Counted from the first letter of the stretch, positions 1 through 12,683 are shown. The stretch: DNA of 64,000 nucleotides from Phragmites australis (GCF_958298935.1 NC_084923.1:7380501-7444500), one strand, 5' to 3'. Translations and numbers: made by a program. The notes: a model not told the origin generated them from the letters alone.

Positions 1-30
1 CCACACACTGGTTGTTGCTCCAACTGTCAC

Positions 31-660
31 AAAAGACTATAAACATCGGATGATCCGGTGTTAATAATAGTACAAACACCGAACCATCCGATGTGTACAA
101 TAGTAAAAAACTAGCCATTGAAATCCTACTCAAACTCATTGTGAACACCGGATATTCTGGTGTAACATTAAGCTCCATCACCAGACTATCTAATACGTAT
201 ACTTGAGCTAACCTAACCACATCTTCTACACTGTTCATATTCGATGTGTAGATCTTCAGAACACCAGACCATCCAGCGTGTACAATCACGTCAAACTAGC
301 CGTTGAGACCTTCTCCTCGAAAATACTCCGGTGCAACCATCTGGCGTGTACACCTCCGAGCACTAGACCATCCGACGTGTAGATTTTAGTCTTCAACAGT
401 TTTCTGGAGAAATGCTCCGATGTTTATATGCTCTTTGAGCACCAGATCATCCGGTATGTATAAATTTATCTACTAAGAAATACACATCTCCTGCAAAACA
501 CTCCGATGTGCACAACACCTTAACACCAGACCATCCTGTGTGTTGATTTAAAGCATCTCTTCTGAGTCAAAATATTTCGGTGTGAATTCGTACTAAGCAC
601 CGAAACATCTAGTGTACTATCCTTTTTAAACACCAGACCATCCGATGAGTATAATCTACT
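31..660. repeat. Degenerate array of short CCGGAT/ATCCGG palindromes
   Basis: A short motif of the type CACCGGATNNTCCGGTG and its decayed forms (CACCAGACCATCCGGTG, CACCGGATATTCTGGTG) recurs every 30-70 bases. Each motif is close to its own reverse complement. The same motif family recurs at 11.04-11.65 kb and 63.7-64.0 kb, where it lies in LTR-like DNA, so this block is probably part of an LTR cut by the window edge. No gene is visible in it. Confidence 0.6.
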
Positions 661-2629
661 TTGAACTCGTCCAATTCAATTTTTTTTGAGTTCAACTTCG
701 GTAGTTTTGTCATGTATAACATACATGGAACCTACTAAAACATATACTTGACAAATATGTTAGTCTCATTAACTATGTTATCATTAACATTAAAATCACA
801 TACATACCATAAAAAAGTCATGTTCGTCATATTTGGTTGGTTGTATCTGTTTGTATATGCTAATTTGAGTTTCTGTTTAGTTGACTGAATCTGGTGCCGT
901 ATAAATGGATGCAAGAGTTGAGCCTACATCTGTTGAGTCAAACTGTAGATGTATATTTATATACGTCAAACCAGAATAATATATATCAACAACTAAACAC
1001 ACTTCTCTTTGGACCTATGCTCCTTGTATGAGGGGAGGCCGTTTGGTTTGGCGGTGGTGGTTTTGGGTTGGTACTGCTGCTACTTGGTAATGGTAGCAGC
1101 CATTGAATAGAAGCAGGGGCACTACCGCACTATACATGAATATAAACAAACTTCATATGCTATTGTTCAGCTCATAAAACACATTCTATATTCTTTTTTA
1201 TTAATTTGTCTCCAAACAACTCCACGAACTCAACCAAATCTCCTAGCTCGAAACTGTTCCTCAGAGAGGAACCGGCTGCCTGGATATACAGAGGAAAGTA
1301 ATGTCCATGGTTTGCCATTTTCAGAGCAATAACCAAACGAGAATCATCAGATCCTGATGACGCTGGGTCGACAGTCTCGCTCAAAGCTCTGGACGCCTCG
1401 ACCGACCGTCCATGGGGTTCGGTGGCAAAACACACAATGGCAATGGGCAAAGCTGCCGTGCGCTCCAGCCCCCAGGCGACCCCATGCAGACGCAGCGGCG
1501 AGCTTGGCCTGTGTGCGTTCTGATCGATTCGTTGCAGAGGGGCAAAAGCAAGTGAGAAAACACAACGGTTGGTAGGTCCCTCGAGCTGCAGCCGTGGCAA
1601 CCATATCCAGCGGCAGAAACAGTCATACACCACTGTATTTTACATGTTTTTTTTGTGTGCGAAGGAAGTGGTCAAATCCAGGTGTTTCAGAGTTTAATAA
1701 GGTGTCAACTGAAACTAAAATCAAGGGAACATGAACCCAGAATCTTAACAAGAGATTGTGTCGGGAAACCTAATCCTCGAACTCTGCCGGACGTGCTATT
1801 GTAACGGATGAAACAGGAGATTTCGCTGAACTCTGAAAATCACATGCGGTGTATGCATCATCATTCATCACATCTTTTACCATCATACAGTGTCACATTG
1901 TTGCATTTTTTGCTCAAACATTGATTATCTTCCAAAAAAATTATTACTACTACAGTAAAGTTAAGTATGATGAAGCAACTAGTCATGTGATGGACCACAG
2001 GCCTGACGAGAGCATCAGAGGACTGCAGTGCATCACAAGCCTTGCCACTGTAATCTGGCATTGGCTTAGGTGTTTGTTCATATTTTGAAAGAGAAGCTAA
2101 GATTTTGCTCATCCAGCATTTGCCTTCTGTGTGCATGCCCCTGCCGATCACAATGATGGTTATCCTGATATCCTCCATGTGCCTTTGAACAGCTCCAGTC
2201 TGAGACAGCTCTTTTGATCCAGCAAAAGAGAGCACAAAGATTTTGCATGGGAACAGGAGAACAGCACAAGCAAGGACCATGGGGTGGAGAGTGACACTTC
2301 ATGTGGCTAAAAACTGAAGGGAGATGTGCGCTCAAGGCAAAAAGAACAAGAATACCAGTACTGTCATATATTGGGTCACTCAGCATATTCAGAGAGCAAT
2401 GGCAGAAACTTATCATATGGTACAATGCCAATGGGCTCCCAACTTTGGTACACATTTAGCATCATACTTGGGTTTCTACCAACATTAAAATTGTACGGGA
2501 TGAAAGTACAATATTCTACCCTGCTGCCTTGAATATCTATCTATTCAACTGGACAATCTGGTCCATTCTAGTAACTCAGTTCGTAAGTTGTCCTTGATTC
2601 TATTAGCCTGAAGTTAAATCTCTATTGTT

Positions 2630-2797
2630 AATCGCCGGCTGGCCTCTCCCTTCCCCTCTCTCTCTTTCTGCTCCTGCCTTGGAACTTCCACTCATTTTTT
2701 GGGTTTTGTTTAGTCTTGTTTTCTTTGTAATTATTTTTCTCTTTTAATAAAATTTCTCATTAGGGCCTCCCCTGCTGAGTTTACCCCTTAAAAAAAT
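2630..2797 (+). mobile_element. Possible LINE 3' tail fragment
   Basis: A pyrimidine-rich stretch is followed by TTTTAATAAAATTTCT, a short inverted GGGCCTCCCC/CTGCTGAG segment and a run of seven A. This resembles the 3' untranslated end and poly(A) tail of plant non-LTR retrotransposons. No coding part and no target duplication was found, so the call is tentative. Confidence 0.3.
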
Positions 2798-3556
2798 GGA
2801 CCAAATACTACATATAGGCATCAACATATGCTACAGTGCAACAGCAACTCGGACATGGATTCTGTGATACATCCAATTTCTTATCCTTGCCAGATACCAG
2901 CACGACAGTTGTAGCATAGTTCTTGAAATGCATCAATCATGATATTACAGTGTGAGTTTAGAAGGGAACAGGGTACCAAAAAAAGTGGCATGGACCACTA
3001 ACAACAAAGGTAATATTTTTAAAGTTATAAATGGAGCAGGAAATGCATGTGACCTTGACTGTATTCTTTGCTGCAACATTCATCCAATCAAACTGTGCAG
3101 GATACGAAGAACAAGTGGATCTTCTGTACCCAAGTTTGCAGAAGACATGGCACTTTGTACACTAAAAAAAAATGTACCATTTTTCACTTCAATTCTTTTC
3201 TCAACTGCATTACCATTTTGTTGAGCATCAACCCAACTTCTATTCGGAAATGAAGGGCGTGTTTGGAATGCAGCGATTTCACATGAATTTCGTCTATTTT
3301 TTACAAGAAACAACTCAATTACAGTAATATTGAGGAAAATATCTCGTGTTCTCAACAGGGCGAAAATGAGAAGGGAATGTGCTGCAGCATGACAAAGAGA
3401 TGTGACTGCCCGTTTTCTTGGGCAGATCCAGCCTGGTATTAGCAGATTCTCCACCGCACATGGTCATGCTTTCGAGTATTGATGACACCAAATTTGCCTC
3501 CAGAAAGGCCAGATCATATCCAGTGGTGTAACAAAATATCATTAGCCTAGCCACCT

Positions 3557-3648
3557 CAATTGGCTCGGTACCAGTACTGTCGGTGCCATACTGTCACAAA
3601 ATCAATTGGCTCGGTACCAGGACTGTCGGTGCCATACTGTCATGCAAT
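3557..3648. repeat. 46-bp tandem duplication
   Basis: Two head-to-tail copies of a 46-bp unit beginning CAATTGGCTCGGTACCAG start at 3557 and 3603. They differ at only a few positions, which suggests a recent local duplication. No coding role is visible. Confidence 0.75.
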
Positions 3649-3957
3649 GTGCTGCCGTTACATCTGAAGAGCAGCTCCATCATACAGCAAAGATACAGGG
3701 TAAACAATACAGCCTGTGCACTCATCCAATGATGATGACAGTATGACACTTTACCATTCACTGAATTATTTTTCTTCCCTTTTTTTGCAAGAGGCATTTT
3801 GCATATGTAAATTTGTCATTGAACAATGCAGTGAGAAACATAGTTACATATATGCCCCTAAAAACATGGCATTTTGCTACTGCATGATGAGATGGTGAAT
3901 CGTGACCTATGTCGTAGTACACTGCAGAATAAATAACAAGCCCACAAACGAGCTTGG

Positions 3958-6900
3958 CTAAACTAAAAGGTCAGCATCTGGCAGTTCAAACACCTTGTGC
4001 GTTCCTTTTGGTTTGGTTCCTGGTCTAAAGTGGTTTCCTTCAATGTACCTGCAACAAGCAAAATACAATGTGCTTCAATAGCAGTACAGTAGAACAATTT
4101 TTCTAAGTAAAAAAAAATCTGTATGAAAATAATTGAGATCTTTTTCAGTTGAGATTCTGAAGCCAACTTACAGCTCCTTCAAAAATGGATGCTTGTATAA
4201 CCCTTCAGGTATCCTCCCAATGAAGTTGTTATTGTCCAAGTACCTGCCACAAACCATTGTAACATGAGAACATCAAAACCAAATGAACGCTAAAGAACCA
4301 TATTAATCATTCCCTCCCATATAGAATTTATAAAGTTTAGGCAGTAAGGCTCACAAATAGGTCAATCTTGGAATGTGAACTAGCTTTGGCGATATTGATC
4401 CAATCAGCCTATTATTGGACAAGTGCCTGCAGAGGGTATAAGGATAATCAGATCTAATCCTTCTTTCAATAACAAATTATGTCAGGTCGTAATGCAACAG
4501 TGTCTTCAACTTTAAAGAAAACATACAAGATCTCAAGGTTTGTCAAATTTGCAGTCTGATCTGGCAGCACACCAGTCAATTCATTATTGTTAAGGTACCT
4601 GTGGAACACAATATAGCAGATAAGCAGTCAGCTAAGGAAGACAGCATTCGCCATTCAGTATAGAAGGACGAATCTGGTAGCAATTTTTTTGAACAAAAAT
4701 GTAGCATTTTATATTTCTTCTTACAGATTCCTCAAGGAGGGGAAGCCATTCCCATTGCCAACAATATCCCTGAGAGTGCCTCCCAAGTGGTTGTTACCAA
4801 AGTCACTGCAAAAGGAGAATTTATCATTTACTACAACACCTCAACAGACCAGGACAACTGTAAGTTAGGCAGTAAACATTTTCTAGTATAAGGACATTTG
4901 CTACTACAGATTTTCTTTTTCCAGTGAACAAGAGATTAAAGGAACCAGGTACGATGTTTACAGGTGACGTAGGTTCTTCAGAGTTCCAAGTTCAGGGGGG
5001 ATCCGCCCAGTAAAGTGGTTCTCATGAAGATAAAGATAACGCAGTTCTGGTAGGTTTGCAAGCTCCACCGGAATTTCACCTTTGAAGTTATTGAAGCTCA
5101 AGTACCTGCAGCATTTTCAATAACATTTAGAAAACTCAGAAGTGAAACATTTATTTATCCAGATAATTTCAGTACATTTTGAAAATGAACTTACAAGTGT
5201 GTCAGTTTTTTTAGTTCACCAATTTCGGGCGGAAGCACATCTTGAAGCTTATTCCACCTCAGGTTCCTAAGATGATGAGCACAATTGATTAGATGAAGAG
5301 CAACTGTATTCAAAATAGACATGGAGCCAGAAGGCAGAAAATAGTAATAGTGTAATACTGATTTAAGAGAGCATTATCTGAGGATATTGGACAATTGCAG
5401 CGAATGAGAGACTTATGTTCTATGTAGCAACAACTGAAATGCTCTAAAGTGCTAGCATCTCGACATGCCAGGTGTATCCTAATGTACCTCAGTATGAACA
5501 AAGATATTCCATACTTACAATATCCTGAGATGTTTCAACCGTCCAATCTGTTGAGGAATTGGCCCCGTCAACTTGTTATTGTGGAGATCCCTATCATTGA
5601 ATAACCCATTACTCTCATGGTTCAAAGGTAATAAGATATGCTAAAGATGTTACAGGATAAGGTCAAAGTTGTAAAGAAGTTTTACCGCAGCCTCTCTCAT
5701 GACCATTCAATAAAAGGATCACCTGTAGTCTCTGATTTTATTTTATTTTATGGGAAATGAAATGTGCAACTCAGAGACAAATAGACAATACAAAAGCTGA
5801 CATAAGTAACAAGTGGAGATACTACAGGGACAAATTCAGGGAGTATAACACAACAGAGATGGAACTTTAATTTTTCTACAAGAGTATATATATACAACGT
5901 GGTTGCCTAGTCATGTACCCTTACTAATGGTTACCCGTTATCTTAAGACAAACAGAAGCTTAACAATAACTATATGACAAACATGAACTTCATTCAGGTT
6001 TCACCAAATAAGTACGAAATGTCAACAGCGTATTGCCATGTGCCTCAAGATGCTAATACAGAACATAAGAATAAAGCAGCATTGAAGAGGGAAAAGTTCT
6101 TACAATTTTTTTAGATCCAACAGGTTTGTTACTGCTGTAGGGAAAGGACCAATTATAGATACAGCATAGACTTCCCTGAAATATGATACACAATATGGCT
6201 ACTCAGGCATGTATATGCAGAAACAATGCATAAAGCTCAAGAAAAGCAGCAAACATGATTATGCGATTCATAAAGTTGAGATCCATAAGCAGCAGGCATG
6301 TATTGGCCATAGATGCTAATCATCTTATTTATTTACAACCTTTAAAAAATTGAAATTTTTCCATAGAAGAGAAGTAGGTAATGTTGCATTTAAATCTGGG
6401 ACTCGAATGGTCAACGTTACTCTGGTCAACTATCTCAAAACCCTTCTAGCTAGGAAATACAAACGAAGATTTGATGTCGCATTTCTTGATTCCAACGGTT
6501 CTTTTTTTAAGAAAGGAACAAATTTTTGTGTATACTTGACAAAAGCTATCTCAGATGGCTGTGACATGGAGATGATGAAGCATATAGCCAAATAGTTTTT
6601 GTGCCAATATTTGCAAGCTTAAGGGCATGCTGTATCCAGCATTTTACTAGGTTGTAAAAGGGAGTCTCCTACGCGGGACAAGAGTGCAAGACAAAAGTTT
6701 CAACCTTTGGCTTCAAGAATTAAATGTTTTTTCTCTTTAAAAAGGAAATGTGCAATCATAAAATAACCACAAGAAATCCTTATGTATGTCAGCAGAAAAG
6801 GTAAAATCAAGAAAAGGCAGAAATATTTCTTACAGTTCTGTCACAACTCTATAATCCCCCTGCTGAGAACATGTCACACCAGACCAGGGGGGTAGATCAC

Positions 6901-7710
6901 CATGCCCACAAGGGTCATCGCCGACCCATGAGTATACAACTCTCCAGCCTAGTGAAGACTTGATCTCATTCAACGCTTTCACTGCATTCAAAAACCAATT
7001 TTAGTTCCAAGATTTAAGCATCAAGCAACTACTGAAAGGTAACTGACTAATGTCTACGAGCCGATACAACTATTTTCCTGAGTCTTGACGCACTCAGGTA
7101 CCATAGCGACCTCTTGTGCAGCTAAGAAATGACACGCTAGATAGATACTGCATGATAATACATAACTTAGTGGACATTTGGTCAGCTACAACTGAATCAC
7201 AAAGTCCTCAACGGTTATCGCTTCGAACACATTCAGCCCCATTTTCCCCACAAATATGAAAACTTATTATCTTAACTACCAAATTTGACGCCAGTTACAG
7301 TTTAAGTGGAGAAACTAAAGATGGATCCCACTGTAACGCCGGAGTTCATGCAATATCACCCAGCTCCACGGAGGCGGAGTCGAGCCAACGACAGCAAGAG
7401 AGCCCAATTAAGCAACCAATAGATCGAACGCCCAATTCATCTTCTCTGAGAAACAAAACGCATGGTCCCGGATGCAAGATTGGGTCAGATCTCAAGCGGA
7501 ACGACCAAAAGAAACGATCTTTCTAGCATTTGGTATCCGGGATTCGCATCAAGAAGCCCGGAGCGCCGAGTGAGACCGGAGGTGCAACGGGTGGGAGGAA
7601 GAAAAGACCAGTAACGTACCGTCTCTCTTCACCGTCTTGCCCCGCGCGGCGCCGGCCAGGAGAAGGAAGAGGACGAGGGATAAGGGGCGGGCGAACGACG
7701 CCGCGGCCAT
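3958..7710 (-). CDS. Secreted leucine-rich-repeat protein, no kinase domain, 11 exons
   Basis: Exons by eye, 5' to 3' on the minus strand: 7710-7620, 6981-6834, 6175-6104, 5590-5519, 5266-5195, 5105-4962, 4805-4725, 4598-4527, 4426-4355, 4243-4172, 4048-3958. They sum to 987 bp, 328 residues, with frame kept at every junction. The start at 7710 gives a hydrophobic signal peptide (PLSLVLFLLLAGAA). Next comes an LRR N-terminal cap with WVGDDPCGHGDLPPWSGVTC, then about ten plant-type LRRs (LxxLxxLxLxxNxLxGxIP). Most LRR exons are exactly 72 bp, one repeat each, cut at the same codon position. The tail GTHKVFELPDADLLV has no membrane segment or kinase. By family knowledge such proteins enter the secretory pathway and act outside the cell, probably in recognition or protein binding; the ligand is unknown. 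Databases often label relatives as receptor kinases, which the sequence here does not support. Confidence 0.85.
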
Positions 7711-8586
7711 GGACGGACGGGGAACGAGCAGGGCGCTAGTGGTGGCGCGGCGCGCGGCGGAGCACCATAAGAGAAGAAGGGGAATGGAGTGGGCACTCAC
7801 GGAGTCACACTGTCATAGTGCAGCACCGGCGCAGCCGCAATCGCGCATTTCACTTGCCGCGTCGGTGGGTTGGGCAGGGCGCCAGGGCCGGTGCTTGCGT
7901 TGGGTAGGGGCGCACCGAACGACGGGCGGGGCGTTGCTTGGCGCCGTGGCGGTGCGGCCGTGCTCGCCGGCCCGATTCTCTGCTCGTGCCGCCGGCGGAG
8001 AACGTGGGTGGAAATGCCACCGAAGAGCCCCGAACCGGGACGGAAATCCACGTGGTCGCGTGGCTTTTTCGCGTTCGCGCGAGGCAGCCTTCCGGTTGCT
8101 GCCACGATCTCCCGATCTATGCCACTGCCCGTTTCCGTTTCAGCTTGTCACGCCGCTGAGAGTTTACATTTGAGTGCGTCCAAAAAAAAATCACGGGGAT
8201 GTGAGTAGTGTTTAGCGATTGGAATCGAGAACAATTTTGCACGGTCGGTTCCCGGTGGACTTCGATATATATCACGCGGAACGATTCTTTGTAGCGATGA
8301 TGAATGCGGAACGTTTGCAACGTTGTTTGAGGGGGCAGAGAAGGTGTGTTAAGGAGATACTCTTGAATGATTCCAACTCTCTTTCTACGTTTGTACTGGA
8401 TGGAACAAAAATAAAAAGAAAATAAAAAGGAAATATGATGTTCACGTGTTCAGCTTGGACCTTCGACGCTACGAAGAAGCAGCGGAGTTGGGGGGAGGCG
8501 CATCACGCAATGGTGGTCTGCGATCTCCGGCCCGTCAAGCGAGGCGCCAATCGGGCAGGCGTGCGTGGACTCCGGCATCAGAAAAC
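7711..8586. other. GC-rich upstream region of the minus-strand LRR gene
   Basis: This segment lies directly upstream of the LRR start codon and should hold its promoter and 5' UTR. It is GC-rich from 7.7 to 8.1 kb and AT-richer beyond. An in-frame upstream ATG exists at 7800, but starting there would place polar residues before the signal peptide, so 7710 was preferred. No clear TATA box was identified. Confidence 0.4.
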
Positions 8587-9068
8587 GAGTTTTATTTATT
8601 TATATATTTTCTAACATTAATATTTAAATAAATAGACTCTTGATAGAAAAAAAATTACAAAACTAGATGTCTATCACCCCTGATCAAGCGATTAGGCTCT
8701 TACTCGGTAAGCAGTCTGACACGCTGTGCAGGGGTTGCACATGAATTGGGTTCCCGGTGAATCCAATTAAAATGGGTTGCACATGAATTATAAAATATAA
8801 AAAAAAAATTAGGATTTTTGGAGCAATAGAAGACCACAATTTTGTATAACGAAAGTAGTAGTGAAAAATATTACTATGAATAGTGATTTCAACGAAACAC
8901 TGTTCACTCGGCAGCTAAACTCCAGAACAGAGGCTGTTAGCCGTGTCAGACTGGTAAGAGCCTAACCACTTGATCATAGGGCGGTAGTTGTCTAGTTTTA
9001 TAATCTTTTCTATGATGAATCTATTTATTTAAATATTAATGTTAGAAAATATAAAAATAAAAAAACTC
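8587..9068. mobile_element. Mutator-like miniature element with 9-bp target duplication
   Basis: The ends are long inverted repeats: 8587 to about 8725 and about 8932 to 9068 pair over some 135 bp with scattered mismatches. Both ends begin GAGTTTT when read inward. The element is flanked by a perfect 9-bp direct repeat, TCAGAAAAC, at 8578-8586 and 9069-9077. Long terminal inverted repeats plus a 9-bp duplication are the marks of Mutator-like transposons. At 482 bp with no coding sequence it is non-autonomous. Confidence 0.85.
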
Positions 9069-9077
9069 TCAGAAAAC

Positions 9078-10187
9078 CAACCCGACGGACGCTCATGTAC
9101 CACGGGCCAAGCAGACGCCGGGAGCCCAACTTGCGCTTTCGCCTTGCCTTGCGCCAACTACCGGCTGTGCGGGAGAACTCTCCAGAGGTGGAGGCGGAGG
9201 CGAAAGAGGCGACTCGAGGCGGAAGTCTTTCTAGCCGCCGATTCGGCTAGCTCCTCGCCTTCGACGTCCTCCCGACGTTGGAGTAGAGGGTGGTCTACCA
9301 CCTTCGATGGCCAATAGAATTTTAGCTATAGTTTCTATTTTCCAGTGGTTGAAGTAGAGTAGAACTAGATAGGTTAGGATTCTTTTTCCCGATGGCTGGC
9401 CGCCGTTTGGGGTTTATCTTCTTTGGTTCTTTCCGGTGATGGTGTTGCTTTTACATTTTATCGGTGAGTTCTAAGTTTGCTACAACCCGATGAGGGCGGA
9501 TTAGGTTTTCATTCCCTTTTCCAGTGTTTTGGTTATCTTGTTTGTGGACTTCGTTTCGTTGGCAAGAGAAGCGACTTTTGGGCCATCAACGGCGGAATTC
9601 ATGCTGGAGGTTCCGAATCATGTCTTCCCCGATGGAGATTTGGTCGACGACCGTTCATCATTGCCTGTGCATTCAACAATTCGTATGTTCATCGATGAGT
9701 TCGACGTACTGTCTCATGTGGCGTTTAAAAAACTTGATGTGTCTCCATCGGTTTGGGATTCAGCATCCGGCTACATTCTAGACGCTCCTCTCCGTCAAAT
9801 TCCGGTGTGGCAGTTTGAGGAGGGTCAAAGTTGTTCGATGGCCTCGAAGTCGCTCAGGAGAAAGATGCTACGGAGGATCTGTCAAGGGCTTCAATGTATT
9901 TTTCTTTTTTATTAGGATCCCCCTGCAAGGGGTGAAATGTAACTTTTAGTTATCAATAAAGTTCAGCTCGTTCCTAAAAAAATTGCCAGTCGTACCTTGC
10001 CTTGCCGGCTGCGCGTCCGCCCGCACTCGCATGCATACAACGGCCGAAGCCGCTTGTTCTACGGTCCATCGGAACAGGCTAGCCACCACAACGGCAAACC
10101 ACGCAGTCGAGAACAGGCCTCGTGGTAGCACACTGCAGTCTGCACACTGGCAACAGTACACCAAAACAAAATCGACGGGAAGTGCTA
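9078..10187. other. Unassigned block, partly retroposon-like
   Basis: A moderately GC-rich segment carries an open frame at 9529-9915 (plus) that matches no family I recognise. It is followed by ATCAATAAAGTT and a run of seven A at 9972-9986, like the tail of a retroposed copy or LINE. The sequence CCTTGCCTTGC occurs both near 9140 and near 9995 and could be a target duplication, but the A-run is not directly next to it. Confidence 0.3.
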
Positions 10188-10678
10188 GGGCCTGTTTGGT
10201 ACTGATTCACCCAGCCGATTCTAGGTTGAATCGGGCGAATCAGTACTAAATGGTCACTTTTGCATCGGCTCCTCCTGATATCTATGAGTATGTTTGATTT
10301 TCTTAATGAGACTTAGCATGTATGAGCGGATACATATAATTTCAGAAAGAAGCATGTTTGATTATCTATATATACTGTTTTGTTCCCTGGATAAGACTCA
10401 GCCTGTATGAGCAGATACGTCTAATTACAGAAATAATCGATTTGCTCATTTACACAGGTTGAGCGAATCAACTGAAACATCGCTTCTCCGATGAAACCAG
10501 CCGACTATTTTCTACATAGGCTTCTAGTTCACTGATTATTACCTGCAATTGCCATCAGTCAAAACTCTCAAGCCGCACACTCTCCCTCCTGGCTCGCTGC
10601 CCCTACACCGTGCCCTCTCCCATTGATCTCTTTTGCAGTATAAAATGAATCCGAATCTAAAGCTCTACCAAACGAACC
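10188..10678. mobile_element. Non-autonomous DNA transposon (GGGCCTGTTTGGTA type)
   Basis: The left end reads GGGCCTGTTTGGTA and the right end, read inward, AGGTTCGTTTGGTA, so the tips form imperfect terminal inverted repeats. Such TGTTTGGTA-tipped elements are common near grass genes. A clean target duplication was not found, so the superfamily (PIF/Harbinger or hAT) stays open. Confidence 0.5.
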
Positions 10679-10889
10679 TTTAGGTTAGGTCACACGCCAA
10701 CCTTTAGGTTCAGTCAAAATCTGTTGATGCTTTTCTGCTCAGCTTTGATAAGACTTGTTCGTCGTCTGGCCCAATACCAAGCTTAATATTTTGTTGGCAA
10801 GTATATCACCTTACTTGGCACCTCAATTTATTTTTCAACAAAAAGGTGCCCAAAACGTAACCGATTGTAGCAAAAATAATCTTATTAGA

Positions 10890-12470
10890 CCATGATTATA
10901 ATTTTAGTAATTAATGACAATATAGTCAATATGACTAACATGTTTGTTAAGAATATATATTAGTAAGTCTTATAGATGCAATACATAAAGAAATCACTGT
11001 AGCTAAGACAAAATTTGATCGAATTGAAGAAGTTTTATAAAGATTTGTCTCACCGGATGGTCCGGTGCTATAGGTATTAAACTCATCGGAGAATATTTCA
11101 CAAAAGGAGAGAGAGGTCTGAAGACTTCACCAGAAGGCTAAACCTCATCGGATAGTCCGGTGATCAAAGCATAGCAACACCGGAGTATTTCTGTCCAGAA
11201 GGCTGAATGAAACAACCCACCGGAAAGTCTGGTCATCAGAGGAAGATACACTCCGGAGCATTTTCACCAGAGAAGTTTGCAGCCGTGGAAAATTAAAGAT
11301 CAACACGCCGGAAGGTCCAATGATAAAACAAGACTACACCAGACAATACACAGGACAATGAACAGTGCAAAGAGACAGAACGAAGTTCAAGGCATCGGAT
11401 AATCCGGTGATGAAGTGATGTGCACCGGATGCTAACACCAGAGCAATTACACAGAGATGATGCAGTTGGCTTGGATGGCTTAGGATAACTCACCAGATAG
11501 TCTGGTGATAGAGATAACTATACACCGGAGTGTCTGTTGTTCTTAGAGGTTTAATTGGGGTTCCAACAACTAGTTTATGAGAGTGTATTCACCAGATAAA
11601 TCCGGTGTTAGTACTATTTTCTCACCGATTATCTGACGTTAACAACTTTTCTGAGCTGTTGGGTTAACAGCTAGTGCGCGGATTTAAGGCTATAAATACT
11701 CCTCCACTTAATCATTTGAAGGTGGGGTATGCTGCTGGAGTCTAGAGGTAGCTCATACACACTTAAGAAGATATACAAGCTACTAAAGTGCTTAAAGTGA
11801 TTATCCAAGGCGATTAAGTTTTAGAGAGAGTATTGCTAGGTGATTGCTACCTAGAAAGTGGATCAAGAAGTGATCCAACCTTATACCAAGTGGTATGTCG
11901 ATGCCTTAAAGTCTTAGTAACTTGCCGGTATATTGGGCCTTGGTGGCTCAAGTTTGTTGACTCTCCGATTTGGTGTGGAGCGGTGACGAGAAGCATGTAC
12001 GGGGACGTGAAGACTTTTGTCTTGATGGCTCAAGATTCAAAGTGATCACATCGGTAAGAAACTGGAAGAGATGCTAGTGGTGATACCTTGTCTTGATAGC
12101 TTGGTGGCTCATCCGGTGAAAATTTTATCTTTATGATTTGGTGGCTCAAGAGCCGTGACCGGGTGCCAATCGAGAGCATATCTTTTGTGGAGTTCCAACG
12201 TGGACTAAGAGTGGTATTCATGCCATCAATACCATGAGATAAACATCCTTGTGCCTTGCTCTCTCTATCTTATTTATGTTTCCATATTTACATTCTTGTA
12301 ATTATCTTCTTAGATAGGTTGCAAGCGTTTTGATTGGTATAGTAGACATATTAGATAAATCTAGAGTATATTTATATATAAATTGATATATATTTATCTT
12401 GTGTAGTTTTTAACCGAATAGATTCTAAGCGTCCGAATTCACTCCCCTCTTAGAATGTCACTGATCGCTT
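10890..12470 (+). mobile_element. LTR-like block with palindrome array and TATA box
   Basis: The block opens with TTTTAGTAATTAATGACAA and closes with TTCACTCCCCTCTTAG, which I associate with the two ends of a widespread grass LTR type. About fourteen CACCGGATNNTCCGGTG-like palindromes fill 11040-11650. They are followed by CTATAAATACTCC at about 11691, a plausible LTR promoter. No pol or gag frame is attached, so it may be a solo LTR. Borders are approximate and no target duplication was identified. Confidence 0.5.
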
Positions 12471-12683
12471 AACCGACCTACTTGACCACACAATTTTGGA
12501 ATACCAAAAATTGATTTAGCTCTCTTTTTAAACTAAAATTGACACAAAATTAAACAGCCTTTGAAAACCAATGCTATAAGATAGGTTCCCACGAGTATAT
12601 AAGCACATCCATGGCCATCTAATACTAAATAGACTTTGAAAATCAATGCCATAAGTTAAATTTGATCAAATATTTCTCTTGCA

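Larger units (their letters stand above)
701..3957. other. Intergenic stretch without recognisable gene
   Basis: Open frames here are short, overlap on both strands and resemble no family I know. The stretch contains AT-rich sequence, a GC-richer patch near 1.35-1.6 kb, a LINE-tail-like fragment at about 2.63-2.8 kb and a 46-bp tandem duplication at 3.56-3.65 kb. The last part should include the 3' UTR of the minus-strand LRR gene that ends at 3958. Confidence 0.5.

Noticed and set aside
1172..1633. 153-codon minus-strand frame as a gene
   Set aside because: No family motif, overlapping frames of similar length on both strands, and a composition (many Cys, Trp, Arg) typical of chance frames.
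9995..10010. CCTTGCCTTGC direct repeats at about 9140 and 9995 as the target duplication of a retroposon
   Set aside because: The A-run ends about ten bases before the right copy, and the word is simple enough to recur by chance in this GC-rich DNA.
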